A DNA stretch of 64,000 bases from Mucilaginibacter kameinonensis (GCF_003675385.1 NZ_RCWZ01000005.1:992001-1056000), one strand, 5' to 3'. Positions 52,839-62,510 are shown, counted from the stretch's first letter. Numbers and translations: made by a program. Notes: a model not told the origin generated them from the sequence alone.

Positions 52839-54074
52839 TTACAATAGTGATGATATGATGAACGCTACTACCGATACGATAAGCCCGAACATAAAGATAT
52901 TGTACGATGCCCTGAGCAATCTGTATTTTTTGCCTAAAACAACGCCTTGTGAGTAATTGTCACGGATAAGACTACCGTAGAGGAATTCCCGGTCGTCCAT
53001 CATTTTCTCCATACCGTCGCTATAATCATCGTATGACATGCGGTAAAAATTACCGAAGAATAAAAGGTTCACCTTCTTATTATCAATATCCTCTTTTGTA
53101 AATAATCCCGGCGGAATTGACGGGCGGGTTGACAATATAGAGAAGATCATAGTAGCCAGGCTTACTGACAACAGCATGAAAGTTGGAATGAGCAAGTTAG
53201 AGTGCTCATCAAGTTTACGCAATACCAAACTGATTATAGCCGAAAGAATGATAGAATTAACTGTGATCATGATATGAGCCTTATTATCGGCCATATCGCT
53301 TAAACGCTGATGATTACTTGAGCTAATCCTGAACATAGTTTCAATACCACGATCAGGCCTGTCACTTTTGTGTTTTTTACCACCATGATCATCATCATGA
53401 TCTTTATCTTTTTCCTGCGTAATGATAGTACCGCTGCCGGTATCGTTAGTATGCAGGTCGGGAGTTTCACGCACTTCAACATCGGCCTGTTTTTCTATCA
53501 GTTTTTGCAGGTTCTTTTGTTTTTGATCATTCAATAGCAAACGGCAGTAATCGGTATAATATTCATGTCCCTGCAAAAACTCGATGTTGTAATTACGCCA
53601 TTCGTCTTTATCGATGTCATGCTTTTTGATGGCTTCCATTTCTTTACGCAACAATTTATTCTTATCGCGGAAGTCATCGGTACCTAGGTGAAACAAATCG
53701 GCATCACAAATAATTTGCTGCAACAAATTGGCTGGGCTTTGCGGCATTTTTGTGGCTATAATACAACCTTCAACTTTGTCAATAACGGGTTGCTCAATTT
53801 TATGCTGTTTCAGAAAATGCGTGGCTATCCCTACGCTTTTTGCTTCATGGTCTTTTTTATCGGTAAAATACCCTGTGTCGTGAAACCAGGCTGAAGAGAT
53901 CACCACAAAAAAATCCTCATCACTCAGCTGATAATGGTTAGCTATTTGGGTGGCCGCTGCAACAACATCTTTGGTATGCCTCAGGTTATGGTAAATTAAG
54001 TCGGAATCATGATGCACGTCAAAATAAGATATAACGTACTGCTTTACCTGTTCTAACAGCGGTTGAAATTTCAT
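52839..54074 (-). CDS. HD-domain phosphohydrolase fused to PycTM (DUF5706) membrane domain
   Basis: 411 residues. HD domain (about 20-190): YHNLRHTKDVV, SSAWFHDTGYF (His65-Asp66) and CDADLFHLG. A His/Asp/Lys-rich linker (about 222-245) leads to a C-terminal module with three or so membrane helices (about 270-290, 298-318, 390-411) and the segment RMSYDDYSDGMEKMMDDREFLYGSLIRDNY typical of the Pycsar effector transmembrane domain. HD enzymes cleave nucleotide phosphates; the membrane part in Pycsar effectors responds to cyclic pyrimidine nucleotides. No pyrimidine cyclase is nearby, so I read this as a polyphosphate-linked housekeeping protein rather than a defence effector. Heads the operon. 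Confidence 0.85.
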   Translation of the reverse strand: MKFQPLLEQVKQYVISYFDVHHDSDLIYHNLRHTKDVVAAATQIANHYQLSDEDFFVVISSAWFHDTGYFTDKKDHEAKSVGIATHFLKQHKIEQPVIDKVEGCIIATKMPQSPANLLQQIICDADLFHLGTDDFRDKNKLLRKEMEAIKKHDIDKDEWRNYNIEFLQGHEYYTDYCRLLLNDQKQKNLQKLIEKQADVEVRETPDLHTNDTGSGTIITQEKDKDHDDDHGGKKHKSDRPDRGIETMFRISSSNHQRLSDMADNKAHIMITVNSIILSAIISLVLRKLDEHSNLLIPTFMLLSVSLATMIFSILSTRPSIPPGLFTKEDIDNKKVNLLFFGNFYRMSYDDYSDGMEKMMDDREFLYGSLIRDNYSQGVVLGKKYRLLRASYNIFMFGLIVSVVAFIISSLL

Positions 54075-54117
54075 CGTAGTTTTTTGTTGTTAAAAGTAAA
54101 TCAAATTTATTTTAAAA

Positions 54118-54336
54118 ATGCCTATTTGCAGCCACGCACCGGGGAGAAACATTAATTTATCGGGCATTGTTTATACAAAAGACAAGAAAATGTATGGTAT
54201 TGCAATTGCAAACCATATGCCACACAACAACACCATTGAATATCAGCAACTTGAACAACAACATGCAAAATCATGTGGCGAAATATCGCTAATACCGATA
54301 CTTTATCACGACGAAGTGAAACTCTCTTTTAAATAA
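54118..54336 (+). CDS. Possible small protein (72 aa)
   Basis: ORF divergent from the HD-PycTM gene, in the 282-base gap. The segment GIVYTKDKKMYGIAIANHMP and the acidic and Gln-rich middle have ordinary composition and codon use, but there is no recognised family, promoter or terminator. It overlaps the space expected to hold the promoter of the polyphosphate operon. Confidence 0.4.
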   Translation: MPICSHAPGRNINLSGIVYTKDKKMYGIAIANHMPHNNTIEYQQLEQQHAKSCGEISLIPILYHDEVKLSFK

Positions 54337-54356
54337 ACTTCCCTGATTAGTAGCAT

Positions 54357-56918
54357 TTACGACGCTGATTCTTCTACCACGCCCGGCCCCTCATAACTAT
54401 AGTTATATGGTGGATGAGGCACAATAAAGGTTTCATGCACACGCGACGACTTTTTAAAATAAGGGATCCATATAGCGGCCGTAACTATTGACCGCAAAAG
54501 CGGGTTAAGGGCTGTTTCCGCAAGTTTACTGCTGATATTCGCCGCCAAAATATAATCGGCCAGGAAAAACACGAAGGCAAAAGCAAAATAACCGGTAATG
54601 CAGGCGGGCAATATATCGCGCTTGTTTAACAGCAGCACAAGGCAAAAAACAGCATAAACCATTAATGTGATATTGCCTATTGCTTCTACAACAAGCAACA
54701 CCCTGAAGTTAAGCTCATGCTTACTGCCATGATATATATTCCAGATATGATTACTAAAATAGTCCTGGCTAACCATATTTGAACCGGTGAGCAAAGCTGT
54801 GCCAGCTAAGCCTAAGGCAATAAATATTAACCATCCGCCTATCGGCACAAAGGTTGATCCGTAAGCGAAAACTATTCCCGGAGTTTCCCTTTGATAAAAC
54901 CAAACTCCAAGTACAATAAGACCCACTGTTACTAAGAGCACCAACAAAACTAATGCGCTGTTGATTGTTGATGGCCTGGAGGTTCCAGGCGGAGTATAAG
55001 AAAAGCTGTAACCTAAACTTGTACTGTTAAGCTTTTTGATATCCGCTTTAAACTCATCGAGTTTATTAACCGGCACATTATCCTTCAAGAATGAAAGGCC
55101 ATAATTAAGCAACAGCGTATCCCCTTTAGCTGTAAAATTGGATGCATAGCTATAATAATCGCGGCTTATGGCATCATGATCTTCATTAACATTCCAACCA
55201 CCGGGCAAAACTACCTTGATGGTATAATGGGCATCATATGGATATGTTAAAGCTACCGGTGTTTTGGTGCGACCGGTTATAGAAGGAAACTGATTATAAA
55301 TAAAATTGGCGAAAAGATCGGCAGTTAGTTTACCGCTGGTTGAATCCTTTTTAAAGAAATCACTCACATTATAGGTTTCGATGGTAATAAGCTTATTCAC
55401 TTTCAAATCGTCTGTTACTACGATAGAATCTTTGGTTTCGATCTTATTATAGATCTTGGAATAATAATCGAGATAGCTTTTTTCGGTCTCGGCCATACCA
55501 GATGACTCCAGTTTGCCACGCATATAGTCGGCCTCATCGCCGGTATAGGTAGTCTTCACTGTAAACAATACAGGTGATTTCGCATCCTTTACCTTGTAAA
55601 TGTCCTCGCCAATAACCTTACCACCTTTTGACGGGGGAATGGTGGTCAACGCGTTGCCTCCCTCTTTCAAAACCAATCCTTTACCGTAAAGCGGAAAGTA
55701 AATATCTGTACCTTCTCCTCCCTGGTTATCCATTGTTGCATCAACCCAAACCTGTTTCCCGTTTACATTGGCGGTTACAACGGCATGATTAAAAGCATAA
55801 GCTGTAGGAATATATTGCTCAACATGCTCATTCATATCGGTATTTACCAAAACCATAGCTGCATCAATCCCATCATCCTTCAGCATAGATACCAGTAATA
55901 GTGATTTATCCTTGCAATCTCCGTAACGTTGTTTAAATACCTTCTCTGGGTTATTGGCACGATGCGAGTATTCGCCAATTTCGATACCCATGTAACGGAC
56001 CTCCTGCTGTACAGTGTGCACTGCAGCCCGGAAGTATTTTGCCTTGTCGTCGCCCGCTTCCTTTTTTAATTTAGCTATCCGTTCGCCAAGCTCCCCTTTA
56101 ATATTTAACGCCGGAGGATTGATACTTAATGCCCAGTTCACCACCTCGGCCCAGCTGGCAAATTCGCTCACCTGGATAAAACCGCGCTCATCATACCATG
56201 ACGGCTCCCTGTCATCATCATGCGCCGGCGGCACCTGAAAGCCCTCATACTGATAGCATTTTAAGCCATTAGCTTCGGTGATGGTTAGCTTAGGTACACT
56301 GTTAAAAGTTTTAAAATTCAGTTTCCGCCGCGACGATGCAATAATAGCAGTATAATGATGCGCAATTGGTGTATACCACTGCGCATATATATTTGAGCAA
56401 AACTTACCGTTCAGTATTGGGTTACGGCCAGTTAGCGTATATGAGTATTCGATACGGTCACCTTTACGGATATCATCCAGGATACATAGCGCAGAAAAGC
56501 TTCCCTGATAAATAAAATTGGAAAGATCCTGCTCATCGGCTATTACTTTAAATGCCGAAGCCTTTAAACGGTTTAAAGGTTTACCATCGCGCCAAACGGT
56601 AATATCATGAAAATCGAGCCGCTCATAAGCAGGATCAAAACTAACCGAAATCTGCGACGCGTTTTGGATCCCTGTTTCAGAAACTATATTACGTATAATG
56701 TGGTTATAGTCGGCCTGTTTTTCAACCTGCACCTGCTCTTCAATAAGCTCGTAATAAAAGCCCCGCTCGATAGTGCGTGCAGATGGTTTTTGATTATACG
56801 GTTTTAACACACTTAGCCAGATAGGTTTGGCCGAAATATGTACCGAAGGTGCATCGCCAAAAGCAGCCCCGCTGCACCAAAACAACATCACCAAACAAAG
56901 GGAAAACGTAAAACGCAT
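54357..56918 (-). CDS. DUF3857/transglutaminase-like protein with C-terminal DUF2569 membrane domain
   Basis: 853 residues from ATG 56918 (MRFTFSLCLVMLFWCSGAAF is the signal); the frame is open for 47 further codons with no signal, so the later start is chosen. Periplasmic DUF3857 region (about 60-250), a transglutaminase-like fold with the cysteine motif YGDCKDKS near 331 and NHAVVTANVNGKQVWVDATMD (His and Asp of the triad), then membrane helices near 650-675 and 690-850 including PIGGWLIFIALG, the DUF2569 mark. The role is unknown; such proteins sit at the bacterial envelope and may be protein cross-linkers or proteases. Confidence 0.87.
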   Translation of the reverse strand: MRFTFSLCLVMLFWCSGAAFGDAPSVHISAKPIWLSVLKPYNQKPSARTIERGFYYELIEEQVQVEKQADYNHIIRNIVSETGIQNASQISVSFDPAYERLDFHDITVWRDGKPLNRLKASAFKVIADEQDLSNFIYQGSFSALCILDDIRKGDRIEYSYTLTGRNPILNGKFCSNIYAQWYTPIAHHYTAIIASSRRKLNFKTFNSVPKLTITEANGLKCYQYEGFQVPPAHDDDREPSWYDERGFIQVSEFASWAEVVNWALSINPPALNIKGELGERIAKLKKEAGDDKAKYFRAAVHTVQQEVRYMGIEIGEYSHRANNPEKVFKQRYGDCKDKSLLLVSMLKDDGIDAAMVLVNTDMNEHVEQYIPTAYAFNHAVVTANVNGKQVWVDATMDNQGGEGTDIYFPLYGKGLVLKEGGNALTTIPPSKGGKVIGEDIYKVKDAKSPVLFTVKTTYTGDEADYMRGKLESSGMAETEKSYLDYYSKIYNKIETKDSIVVTDDLKVNKLITIETYNVSDFFKKDSTSGKLTADLFANFIYNQFPSITGRTKTPVALTYPYDAHYTIKVVLPGGWNVNEDHDAISRDYYSYASNFTAKGDTLLLNYGLSFLKDNVPVNKLDEFKADIKKLNSTSLGYSFSYTPPGTSRPSTINSALVLLVLLVTVGLIVLGVWFYQRETPGIVFAYGSTFVPIGGWLIFIALGLAGTALLTGSNMVSQDYFSNHIWNIYHGSKHELNFRVLLVVEAIGNITLMVYAVFCLVLLLNKRDILPACITGYFAFAFVFFLADYILAANISSKLAETALNPLLRSIVTAAIWIPYFKKSSRVHETFIVPHPPYNYSYEGPGVVEESAS

Positions 56919-57061
56919 TTTAAAAGCTTTTGTATACAGGCTCTGAAAATAAAGAAAACTAAAACAACTTGATGTAACTATTTTAATATTTAACGTGGTA
57001 TTTATATAGATAAAAAAAGCGTTGCAAAAAGAATACTGCGCGAAAAATTTACTCATCAAAC

Positions 57062-57096
57062 CAACAAAGCCACCCCGAACCGGGATGGCTTTGTTG
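57062..57096. terminator. Terminator-like hairpin after the DUF2723 gene
   Basis: CAACAAAGCCA (57062-57072) pairs exactly with 57086-57096; CCC and GGG extend the stem. It lies 22 nt past the stop of the minus-strand gene. No T run. Confidence 0.6.
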
Positions 57097-57118
57097 AATA
57101 AAATATTTATGAAACCTA

Positions 57119-60100
57119 TTATTGCCCGCCCAATACAGCGCGGAATTTAGTTTCATAGCCCTTTAACTGGTTTTCAAATTTAGTAGCCAGCGTGGTTTGA
57201 TGGTTATCTTTGGTAAACTGTACCAGGCCATTCAACACCTGCATACTTATCTGCACATCTCTACCGTTAATGCTGTTAACGTCCTGAGTGAGTAGGTAAG
57301 CATTATAATCCAGCTGATCGGTAAGGTAATTATCAATATTGGTAGCCAGCTTGTTTCCTAATACTACGTCATGTAGCTCATAAGCCAGTTGGGTTAAATA
57401 CAACTTACGACCAGCAACATCTACATACGGATAAAGATCAGGAAGCTCGGCATCATATTTCTGAACAACTTTCAGGGCTTTATCATTTTTCCCTTCCTGA
57501 ACAAGGTTTTGAGCCAGATCAAGGAAAGTAGTTACCATTACTGGATAAAACATTGAGGTTGACTCATGATCAAGATATTTGGCAGTTTTGAATTTACCGA
57601 ATTTAAACTTATTCATCACGTTATCAAACATTACATCGGTATTGGTTTTGCTCAACTGATCATGTAAAGCAGTATCTGGTTTAAACGGAATCAGGTGGTA
57701 GGTGAAGCCCTCTTTGTACAAGTAAGGCTGCAGACCAATCAGGTTCTCATTGCCAATGGTTGTAGTAAAGCAGATTGGGCGTTTCCAGTGGTTGTGCGCC
57801 AAAATATCAAACATGGCCAAATTCTCTTTGGTTACGTAGTTTGATGTGTACTTCCATTCCATAGCAGTAGCAAGCTTATCTTTTTGATCGGCTTTTACAA
57901 CACCGTTAGCAATAACCTCATCCGGGTTAATGGTAAGCTTAAGATTTTTAGTTGGCAGATAATTGCCATAATCGCCGCTTTGATATTGTACCTGGGTAGC
58001 TTTATCGTCAGAGGTAATAAAATCAAACACTTCTTTAATCTCCTGAAAGCCTGGCAATTTCTGGTCGTTAAAATAAATAACATCCCTCACTCCTTCTTTA
58101 TACTTGTCGTATGGCATGGTTATAGGCAACGGTTCCGAGTCGTTCATTTTCTTCTGCATCTGGCGGATATACCAATCGCCGGTAAACAAGCTCAGGTTTA
58201 CGATGCGCACATCCGGACGGATGCCTTCAACCTCCTGATCGTACCACAAAGAGTAAGTATCATTATCGCCATAAGTAAACAGAATGGCATTTGGCGGGCA
58301 TGAAATCAGGTAGTTGTAAGCCATATCATGCGGTGTCATTTTGGTTGAACGGTCATGATCTTTCCATTCTTTAGCGGCCAAAAGTACCGGGCAAATCAGC
58401 AAACCGATCACCGTTGAGCCAATAGCGGCTATTTTAGCATCAACGTATTTGCGGCCAAATTCGGCAATGGCAATTACGCCAAGCCCTATCCATATAGCAA
58501 AGGCATAAAACGAACCTACGTACGAGTAATCACGCTCGCGCGGCTGAACCGATGCCTGGTTTACATATAATACAATTGCCAAACCGGTAAAGAAAAACAA
58601 CAAACCAACAATCAGCGCGTCTTTACTACGACGGTTAACATGGAAAAACAAACCAATTAAACCAATTATCAGCGGCAGGGCGTATAATGGCGTGTAAGTA
58701 GTAGCGGCAGTTACCGATTTTGGCAAATGTTTGCCACCGTCAAACAATCCACTTGTCCAGTTGCCGTCTATACCTTCAGTGCTGGTTTGCCCGTCGGCAT
58801 CGTTATAACGGCCAACAAAGTTCCAGAAAAAGTAACGCCAGTACATCTGGTACATTTGCCAGCTGAACATCCATTTCAGGTTATCGCCCATTGTCGGCGC
58901 CTGATTTTCAGGAATCCGTAGCCATTGTTTGTAAAACTGCACATCGTTAGGATCGGTACTGTACATACGCGGCAAGGCGGTAGTGTGATCATAAACGTAG
59001 TCGGTTTTACGACCGGCATTTTCATATTGGGTTTTACCTTTACGGTAAATGATACTTCCTTGTTTCTGATCGGTAACCTGTGAGTCATACATAGGACCGG
59101 TTAGCAAAGGCACTTCACCGTATTGAATACGGTTAAGGTATCCGTAAAGTGTAAACGCGTTATCGGGGTGCGAGTTATTTAAATTGGTATTAGCAGTAGC
59201 GCGAATAGGTATATAAGCGAATGAACCGTAACCGAAATAGATAAATGCTACGCACAATAATGCCAGGTTTAGCACCGGTTTCTTTTTGCGGATACTGTAA
59301 ATGATACCTATTACCAATGCCACAATTATCAGCAGGATAAAGAAGAAAGCACCGCTGCCAAAGCCCATCCCTAATGAGTTAACAAAGAACAAATCGAAAT
59401 AAGCGGCAAACTTGATAGTGTATCCCCTGATACCATATTGAACCAGACCTAAAATTATAACACCTACCAGGAAAGCAATTATCGCGTTACCTGTAGTAAC
59501 CTTTTTGCTCCTGCGGAAATGATAAACCATTGCAATGGCAGGGATTGTCAATAAGTTAAGCAGGTGGATACCGATAGATAAACCAATAACATAAGCTATA
59601 AAAACAATCCATTTATCGGCACCAGGTTCGTCAGCATGTTCGTCCCATTTAAGGATTGCCCAAAACACTATTGCAGTACATAATGAAGATAAGGCGAATA
59701 CAATGGTTTCAACAGCCGAAAACCAAAATGTGTCTGTATAAGTGAAGCCTAATGCGCCTACAAGGCCGGCACCCATGATCACGTACAGTTTATAGCCGTC
59801 AATTGCTTCATCACGTTTTTCGACCATGAGTTTTTTGGCAAATGCAGTGATTGTCCAAAATAAGAACATAATAGTAGCGCCACTGGCCAAAGCCGAACCC
59901 ATATTGGTAAAAAATGGAACTTTAGTATTATCACCAAATGACAGCAGCGACAAAACCTTGCCTATCATGGCAAAAACAGGATAACCGGGCTGGTGGGCTA
60001 CCTGTAAACGGTAGGCACATGAAATAAATTCGCCGCAATCCCAAAAGCTTACAGATGGCTCTAATGTTAAAATATAGGTTATTGAGGCTATAACAAAACA

Positions 60101-60139
60101 AAGCCAACCTAACAGGTTATTGATTTTTTTGTACTGCAT
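57119..60139 (-). CDS. DUF2723 polytopic glycosyltransferase-like membrane protein
   Basis: 1006 residues. N-terminal GT-C-like membrane region of roughly 10-12 helices (about 10-560) beginning with the family motif PSVSFWDCGEFISCAYRL and HQPGYPVFAMIGK; then a large soluble domain (about 600-1006) containing PPNAILFTYGDNDTYSLWYDQEVEGIRPDVRIVNLSL. DUF2723 proteins are placed in a glycosyltransferase family thought to transfer sugars from lipid carriers to proteins on the outer side of the inner membrane. Usually essential-looking single copies in Bacteroidota. Promoter region is the following 468-base gap. Confidence 0.92.
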   Translation of the reverse strand: MQYKKINNLLGWLCFVIASITYILTLEPSVSFWDCGEFISCAYRLQVAHQPGYPVFAMIGKVLSLLSFGDNTKVPFFTNMGSALASGATIMFLFWTITAFAKKLMVEKRDEAIDGYKLYVIMGAGLVGALGFTYTDTFWFSAVETIVFALSSLCTAIVFWAILKWDEHADEPGADKWIVFIAYVIGLSIGIHLLNLLTIPAIAMVYHFRRSKKVTTGNAIIAFLVGVIILGLVQYGIRGYTIKFAAYFDLFFVNSLGMGFGSGAFFFILLIIVALVIGIIYSIRKKKPVLNLALLCVAFIYFGYGSFAYIPIRATANTNLNNSHPDNAFTLYGYLNRIQYGEVPLLTGPMYDSQVTDQKQGSIIYRKGKTQYENAGRKTDYVYDHTTALPRMYSTDPNDVQFYKQWLRIPENQAPTMGDNLKWMFSWQMYQMYWRYFFWNFVGRYNDADGQTSTEGIDGNWTSGLFDGGKHLPKSVTAATTYTPLYALPLIIGLIGLFFHVNRRSKDALIVGLLFFFTGLAIVLYVNQASVQPRERDYSYVGSFYAFAIWIGLGVIAIAEFGRKYVDAKIAAIGSTVIGLLICPVLLAAKEWKDHDRSTKMTPHDMAYNYLISCPPNAILFTYGDNDTYSLWYDQEVEGIRPDVRIVNLSLFTGDWYIRQMQKKMNDSEPLPITMPYDKYKEGVRDVIYFNDQKLPGFQEIKEVFDFITSDDKATQVQYQSGDYGNYLPTKNLKLTINPDEVIANGVVKADQKDKLATAMEWKYTSNYVTKENLAMFDILAHNHWKRPICFTTTIGNENLIGLQPYLYKEGFTYHLIPFKPDTALHDQLSKTNTDVMFDNVMNKFKFGKFKTAKYLDHESTSMFYPVMVTTFLDLAQNLVQEGKNDKALKVVQKYDAELPDLYPYVDVAGRKLYLTQLAYELHDVVLGNKLATNIDNYLTDQLDYNAYLLTQDVNSINGRDVQISMQVLNGLVQFTKDNHQTTLATKFENQLKGYETKFRAVLGGQ

Positions 60140-60389
60140 TTAATAATATATCAATTGATTTAATAGCGCGGCAAATATCATGATTTTTATAACTTAATAA
60201 AAAAAAACACCTGCGCGTGACAAAATTTAACAATAATTAACTTTTTGAAGCATTGTAGTTAAGCAAAATTTAACCACAGATTTAAATGCGCAGACAAACG
60301 ACAAAGTATTTTCGACACATAAACTTTCATAACGATCAACCTGTTTTAATGCGCTTTCATATTTAACTTACCATGATATAACTAACGAG

Positions 60390-60462
60390 AGCCATGCTGA
60401 GCTTGTCGAAGCATAGTGGGTAGGGACTCTGCATGTGACCCTTTGACAGGCTCGGGGTGGCA
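60390..60462. repeat. REPIN-like repeat, CATGCTGAGCTTGTCGAAGC family
   Basis: Left GCCATGCTGAGCTTGTCGAA (60391-60410) faces GACCCTTTGACAGGCTCGGG (60437-60456), with several mismatches. Same family as 40751-40823. The remainder of the gene-free stretch 60140-60607 is AT-rich; the last 60 bases should hold the promoter of the barrel gene. Confidence 0.7.
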
Positions 60463-60607
60463 GTACATCTACACTTAATACATTCTCACATTTACAGATC
60501 TCCATTTTGTACAGTTCAAAAGAAACAACCCTGGGGCATTATATGTATATACCCTTATTTATGAATGAAATTTTTATCTTAGAACAATTAATACTTATTT
60601 TGTTGTA

Positions 60608-62230
60608 ATGCAAAACCTCTACTCTGTAAACTTCCGAAAAACAATTATAATAGCCGTAACTGCCTTATTTATATCGCAGTTAGCTAAGGCACAATCGGTT
60701 TATTTACCTAATTCATACCAGTTGTATCAAAAATTCAATTCGGATATTTATTCTGTAAAAAGCTCGGCTCATACTTCTTTACGCCCATTTTTGATTGACA
60801 GTACTATTCTGCATACTTATGATTCTGTGATGAACGTTGGTGTTAAAGATCGTAAAACGTGGGGCGGACGTAAATTATTTAACGAGCACCTTTTTGATGT
60901 AAAGGCTAAAGAATATACCTTTTACGCTGATTACATTACCGATGTGCAAGCCGGAAGGGATTTTACCAATAGTACTACAACTAATTTAAATGTACGCGGC
61001 TATCAAATAGGAGGTACGGTTGGAAATAAGTTTTCATTTTACACCAGTGGTTTTGAAAATTCGGCCAAGTTTGCGTCTTATTACAACAACTATGTAAACA
61101 CCAACGGTTTTATACCTGGCCAGGCTTATGCCAGAAAATACACCGGTCAACCACGCAACTCACAGGATTGGTCATATGTAACCGCGATCCTTTCATATTC
61201 AGTAACTCCCAAGTTGAATATTACTTTAGGCGAGGATAAAATGTTTATCGGCGATGGATACAGATCGGTGCTGCTATCTGATTTTGCCGCCAATATGCCG
61301 CTGCTAAGAATTACGGCCGATCTTGGCCCTGTACGTTATATGGCAGCCTGGGCTTATATTGAGGATTTTAGACAGCCTATATTCGACAAATTTGGAAGTA
61401 ACCGCCGCAAATGGGCATTATTCCATTATATCGACTGGAATATAACCAAACGGGCCTCATTTGGTATGTTTAATGCATTGATAACACCGGAAGCTGATGA
61501 TCAGGGAAAACGGGCGGGGTTTGATGCCAATTTTGTAAATCCTATCTTATTTGCCAGCTCATTAGGGCCGGGCGGGTACCAAAAAGACAATGTTTATTTA
61601 GGTTTCAACGCCAAATACAAGATCTTTGATAAAGCCGCTTTATATGGGCAGATCATATTTGACAGATTCAAGGGCAGCGATTTCTTTTCGGGCAACAGCA
61701 CCGATAACACTAACGGATGGCAGTTAGGTATCCGCGGTGCAGATATTTTCAAAGTTAAAAGGTTAAATTACCTGTTTGAATACAATACCGTTAAACCTTA
61801 CACTTACAGTAGCCAACAACCGATAAGCAGCTACTCTTTTTATGGTGATCCTTTGGCCCACCCTTACGGAGCAAACTTCAGAGAGCTTTTAGGAATCTTA
61901 AATTACTCTGTCGGACGTTTTGATTTTCAGGGGCAGGTTAATTATGCCAAATATGGTCTTGACCCTACAAAAACTGATAACAACGGAAAAATTATTACCA
62001 AACCATTTATACCGTCGGCAAACACCACCACAACCATTGGTCAGGGTATAAGTACACAACTTTACTATGGCGAAGGCACGGTTGCCTATATCCTGAACCC
62101 AAAGTACAATTTGCGTGTTGAACTTGGTGCATTATATCGCCAGGAAAAAAACGATCTGAAAGATTCAAAAAATACACTGATCACCTTAGGGTTAAGAAGT
62201 TCGTTCAGGAATTTATATCACGATTTTTAA
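60608..62230 (+). CDS. RemB/Wzi-like outer-membrane beta-barrel protein
   Basis: 540 residues with a signal peptide (about 1-28, ending LAKAQ). The rest is a predicted beta barrel with alternating aromatic strands (LNITLGEDKMFIGDGYRSVLLSDFAANMPLLRI, FSFYTSGFENSAKFASYYNN) and ending in FRNLYHDF. The GEDKMFIGDGYRS segment is the hallmark of the capsule-assembly Wzi / gliding-motility RemB group. Members bind surface polysaccharide or aid surface motility. No capsule or other gliding genes are adjacent, so the role is open. Followed by a bidirectional terminator. Confidence 0.83.
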   Translation: MQNLYSVNFRKTIIIAVTALFISQLAKAQSVYLPNSYQLYQKFNSDIYSVKSSAHTSLRPFLIDSTILHTYDSVMNVGVKDRKTWGGRKLFNEHLFDVKAKEYTFYADYITDVQAGRDFTNSTTTNLNVRGYQIGGTVGNKFSFYTSGFENSAKFASYYNNYVNTNGFIPGQAYARKYTGQPRNSQDWSYVTAILSYSVTPKLNITLGEDKMFIGDGYRSVLLSDFAANMPLLRITADLGPVRYMAAWAYIEDFRQPIFDKFGSNRRKWALFHYIDWNITKRASFGMFNALITPEADDQGKRAGFDANFVNPILFASSLGPGGYQKDNVYLGFNAKYKIFDKAALYGQIIFDRFKGSDFFSGNSTDNTNGWQLGIRGADIFKVKRLNYLFEYNTVKPYTYSSQQPISSYSFYGDPLAHPYGANFRELLGILNYSVGRFDFQGQVNYAKYGLDPTKTDNNGKIITKPFIPSANTTTTIGQGISTQLYYGEGTVAYILNPKYNLRVELGALYRQEKNDLKDSKNTLITLGLRSSFRNLYHDF

Positions 62231-62241
62231 TCAACTTTAAT

Positions 62242-62281
62242 AAAAGCCTTACAAAATGTAAAAACCTTGTAAGGCTTTTTT
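62242..62281. terminator. Bidirectional terminator
   Basis: Perfect 13-bp stem AAAAGCCTTACAA (62242-62254) with 62267-62279 and a long T run. It ends both the barrel gene and the convergent 47-aa gene. Confidence 0.9.
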
Positions 62282-62282
62282 T

Positions 62283-62426
62283 TCAACTTCTTTTCCTCCT
62301 TAAGCCTAATAAGCAGCCCAATATTACACCTATTGCTACCCCTACTTCAATATTGTGTAAAAGCAAACCGATAACAATACCGAGTACAAATCCTCCAAAG
62401 AAAAAATCAAACCCTATCCTGTTCAT
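62283..62426 (-). CDS. Small membrane protein (47 aa)
   Basis: Read directly from the minus strand: ATG at 62426-62424, TGA at 62285-62283. The protein begins MNRIGFDFFFGGFVLGIVIG, then LLLHNIEVGVAIGVILGCLL, and ends GLRRKRS. It has two short Gly-rich membrane helices with a positively charged C-terminus and a GxxxG-like pattern, so a hairpin inner-membrane protein is likely. The terminator at 62242-62281 directly follows its stop, supporting a real gene. Divergent from the AlkZ-like gene, with 84 nt between starts. Family unknown. Confidence 0.7.
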   Translation of the reverse strand: MNRIGFDFFFGGFVLGIVIGLLLHNIEVGVAIGVILGCLLGLRRKRS

Positions 62427-62510
62427 TTTTCAAATTAAATCATTTTTCCTGCTGACAAACTGTTGTCATAAACATATATTTATTTTGAATAGCGTTTTTA
62501 ATAAATATAC

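Noticed and set aside
52839..54074. Pycsar anti-phage defence system
   Set aside because: Only the PycTM-like membrane part is present; there is no pyrimidine cyclase and no other defence gene, and the neighbour is ppk1.
60140..60607. tRNA or small RNA gene in the 468-base gap
   Set aside because: No cloverleaf or conserved T-loop (GGTTCRAATCC-like) pattern was seen; only the REPIN-like repeat and AT-rich leader.
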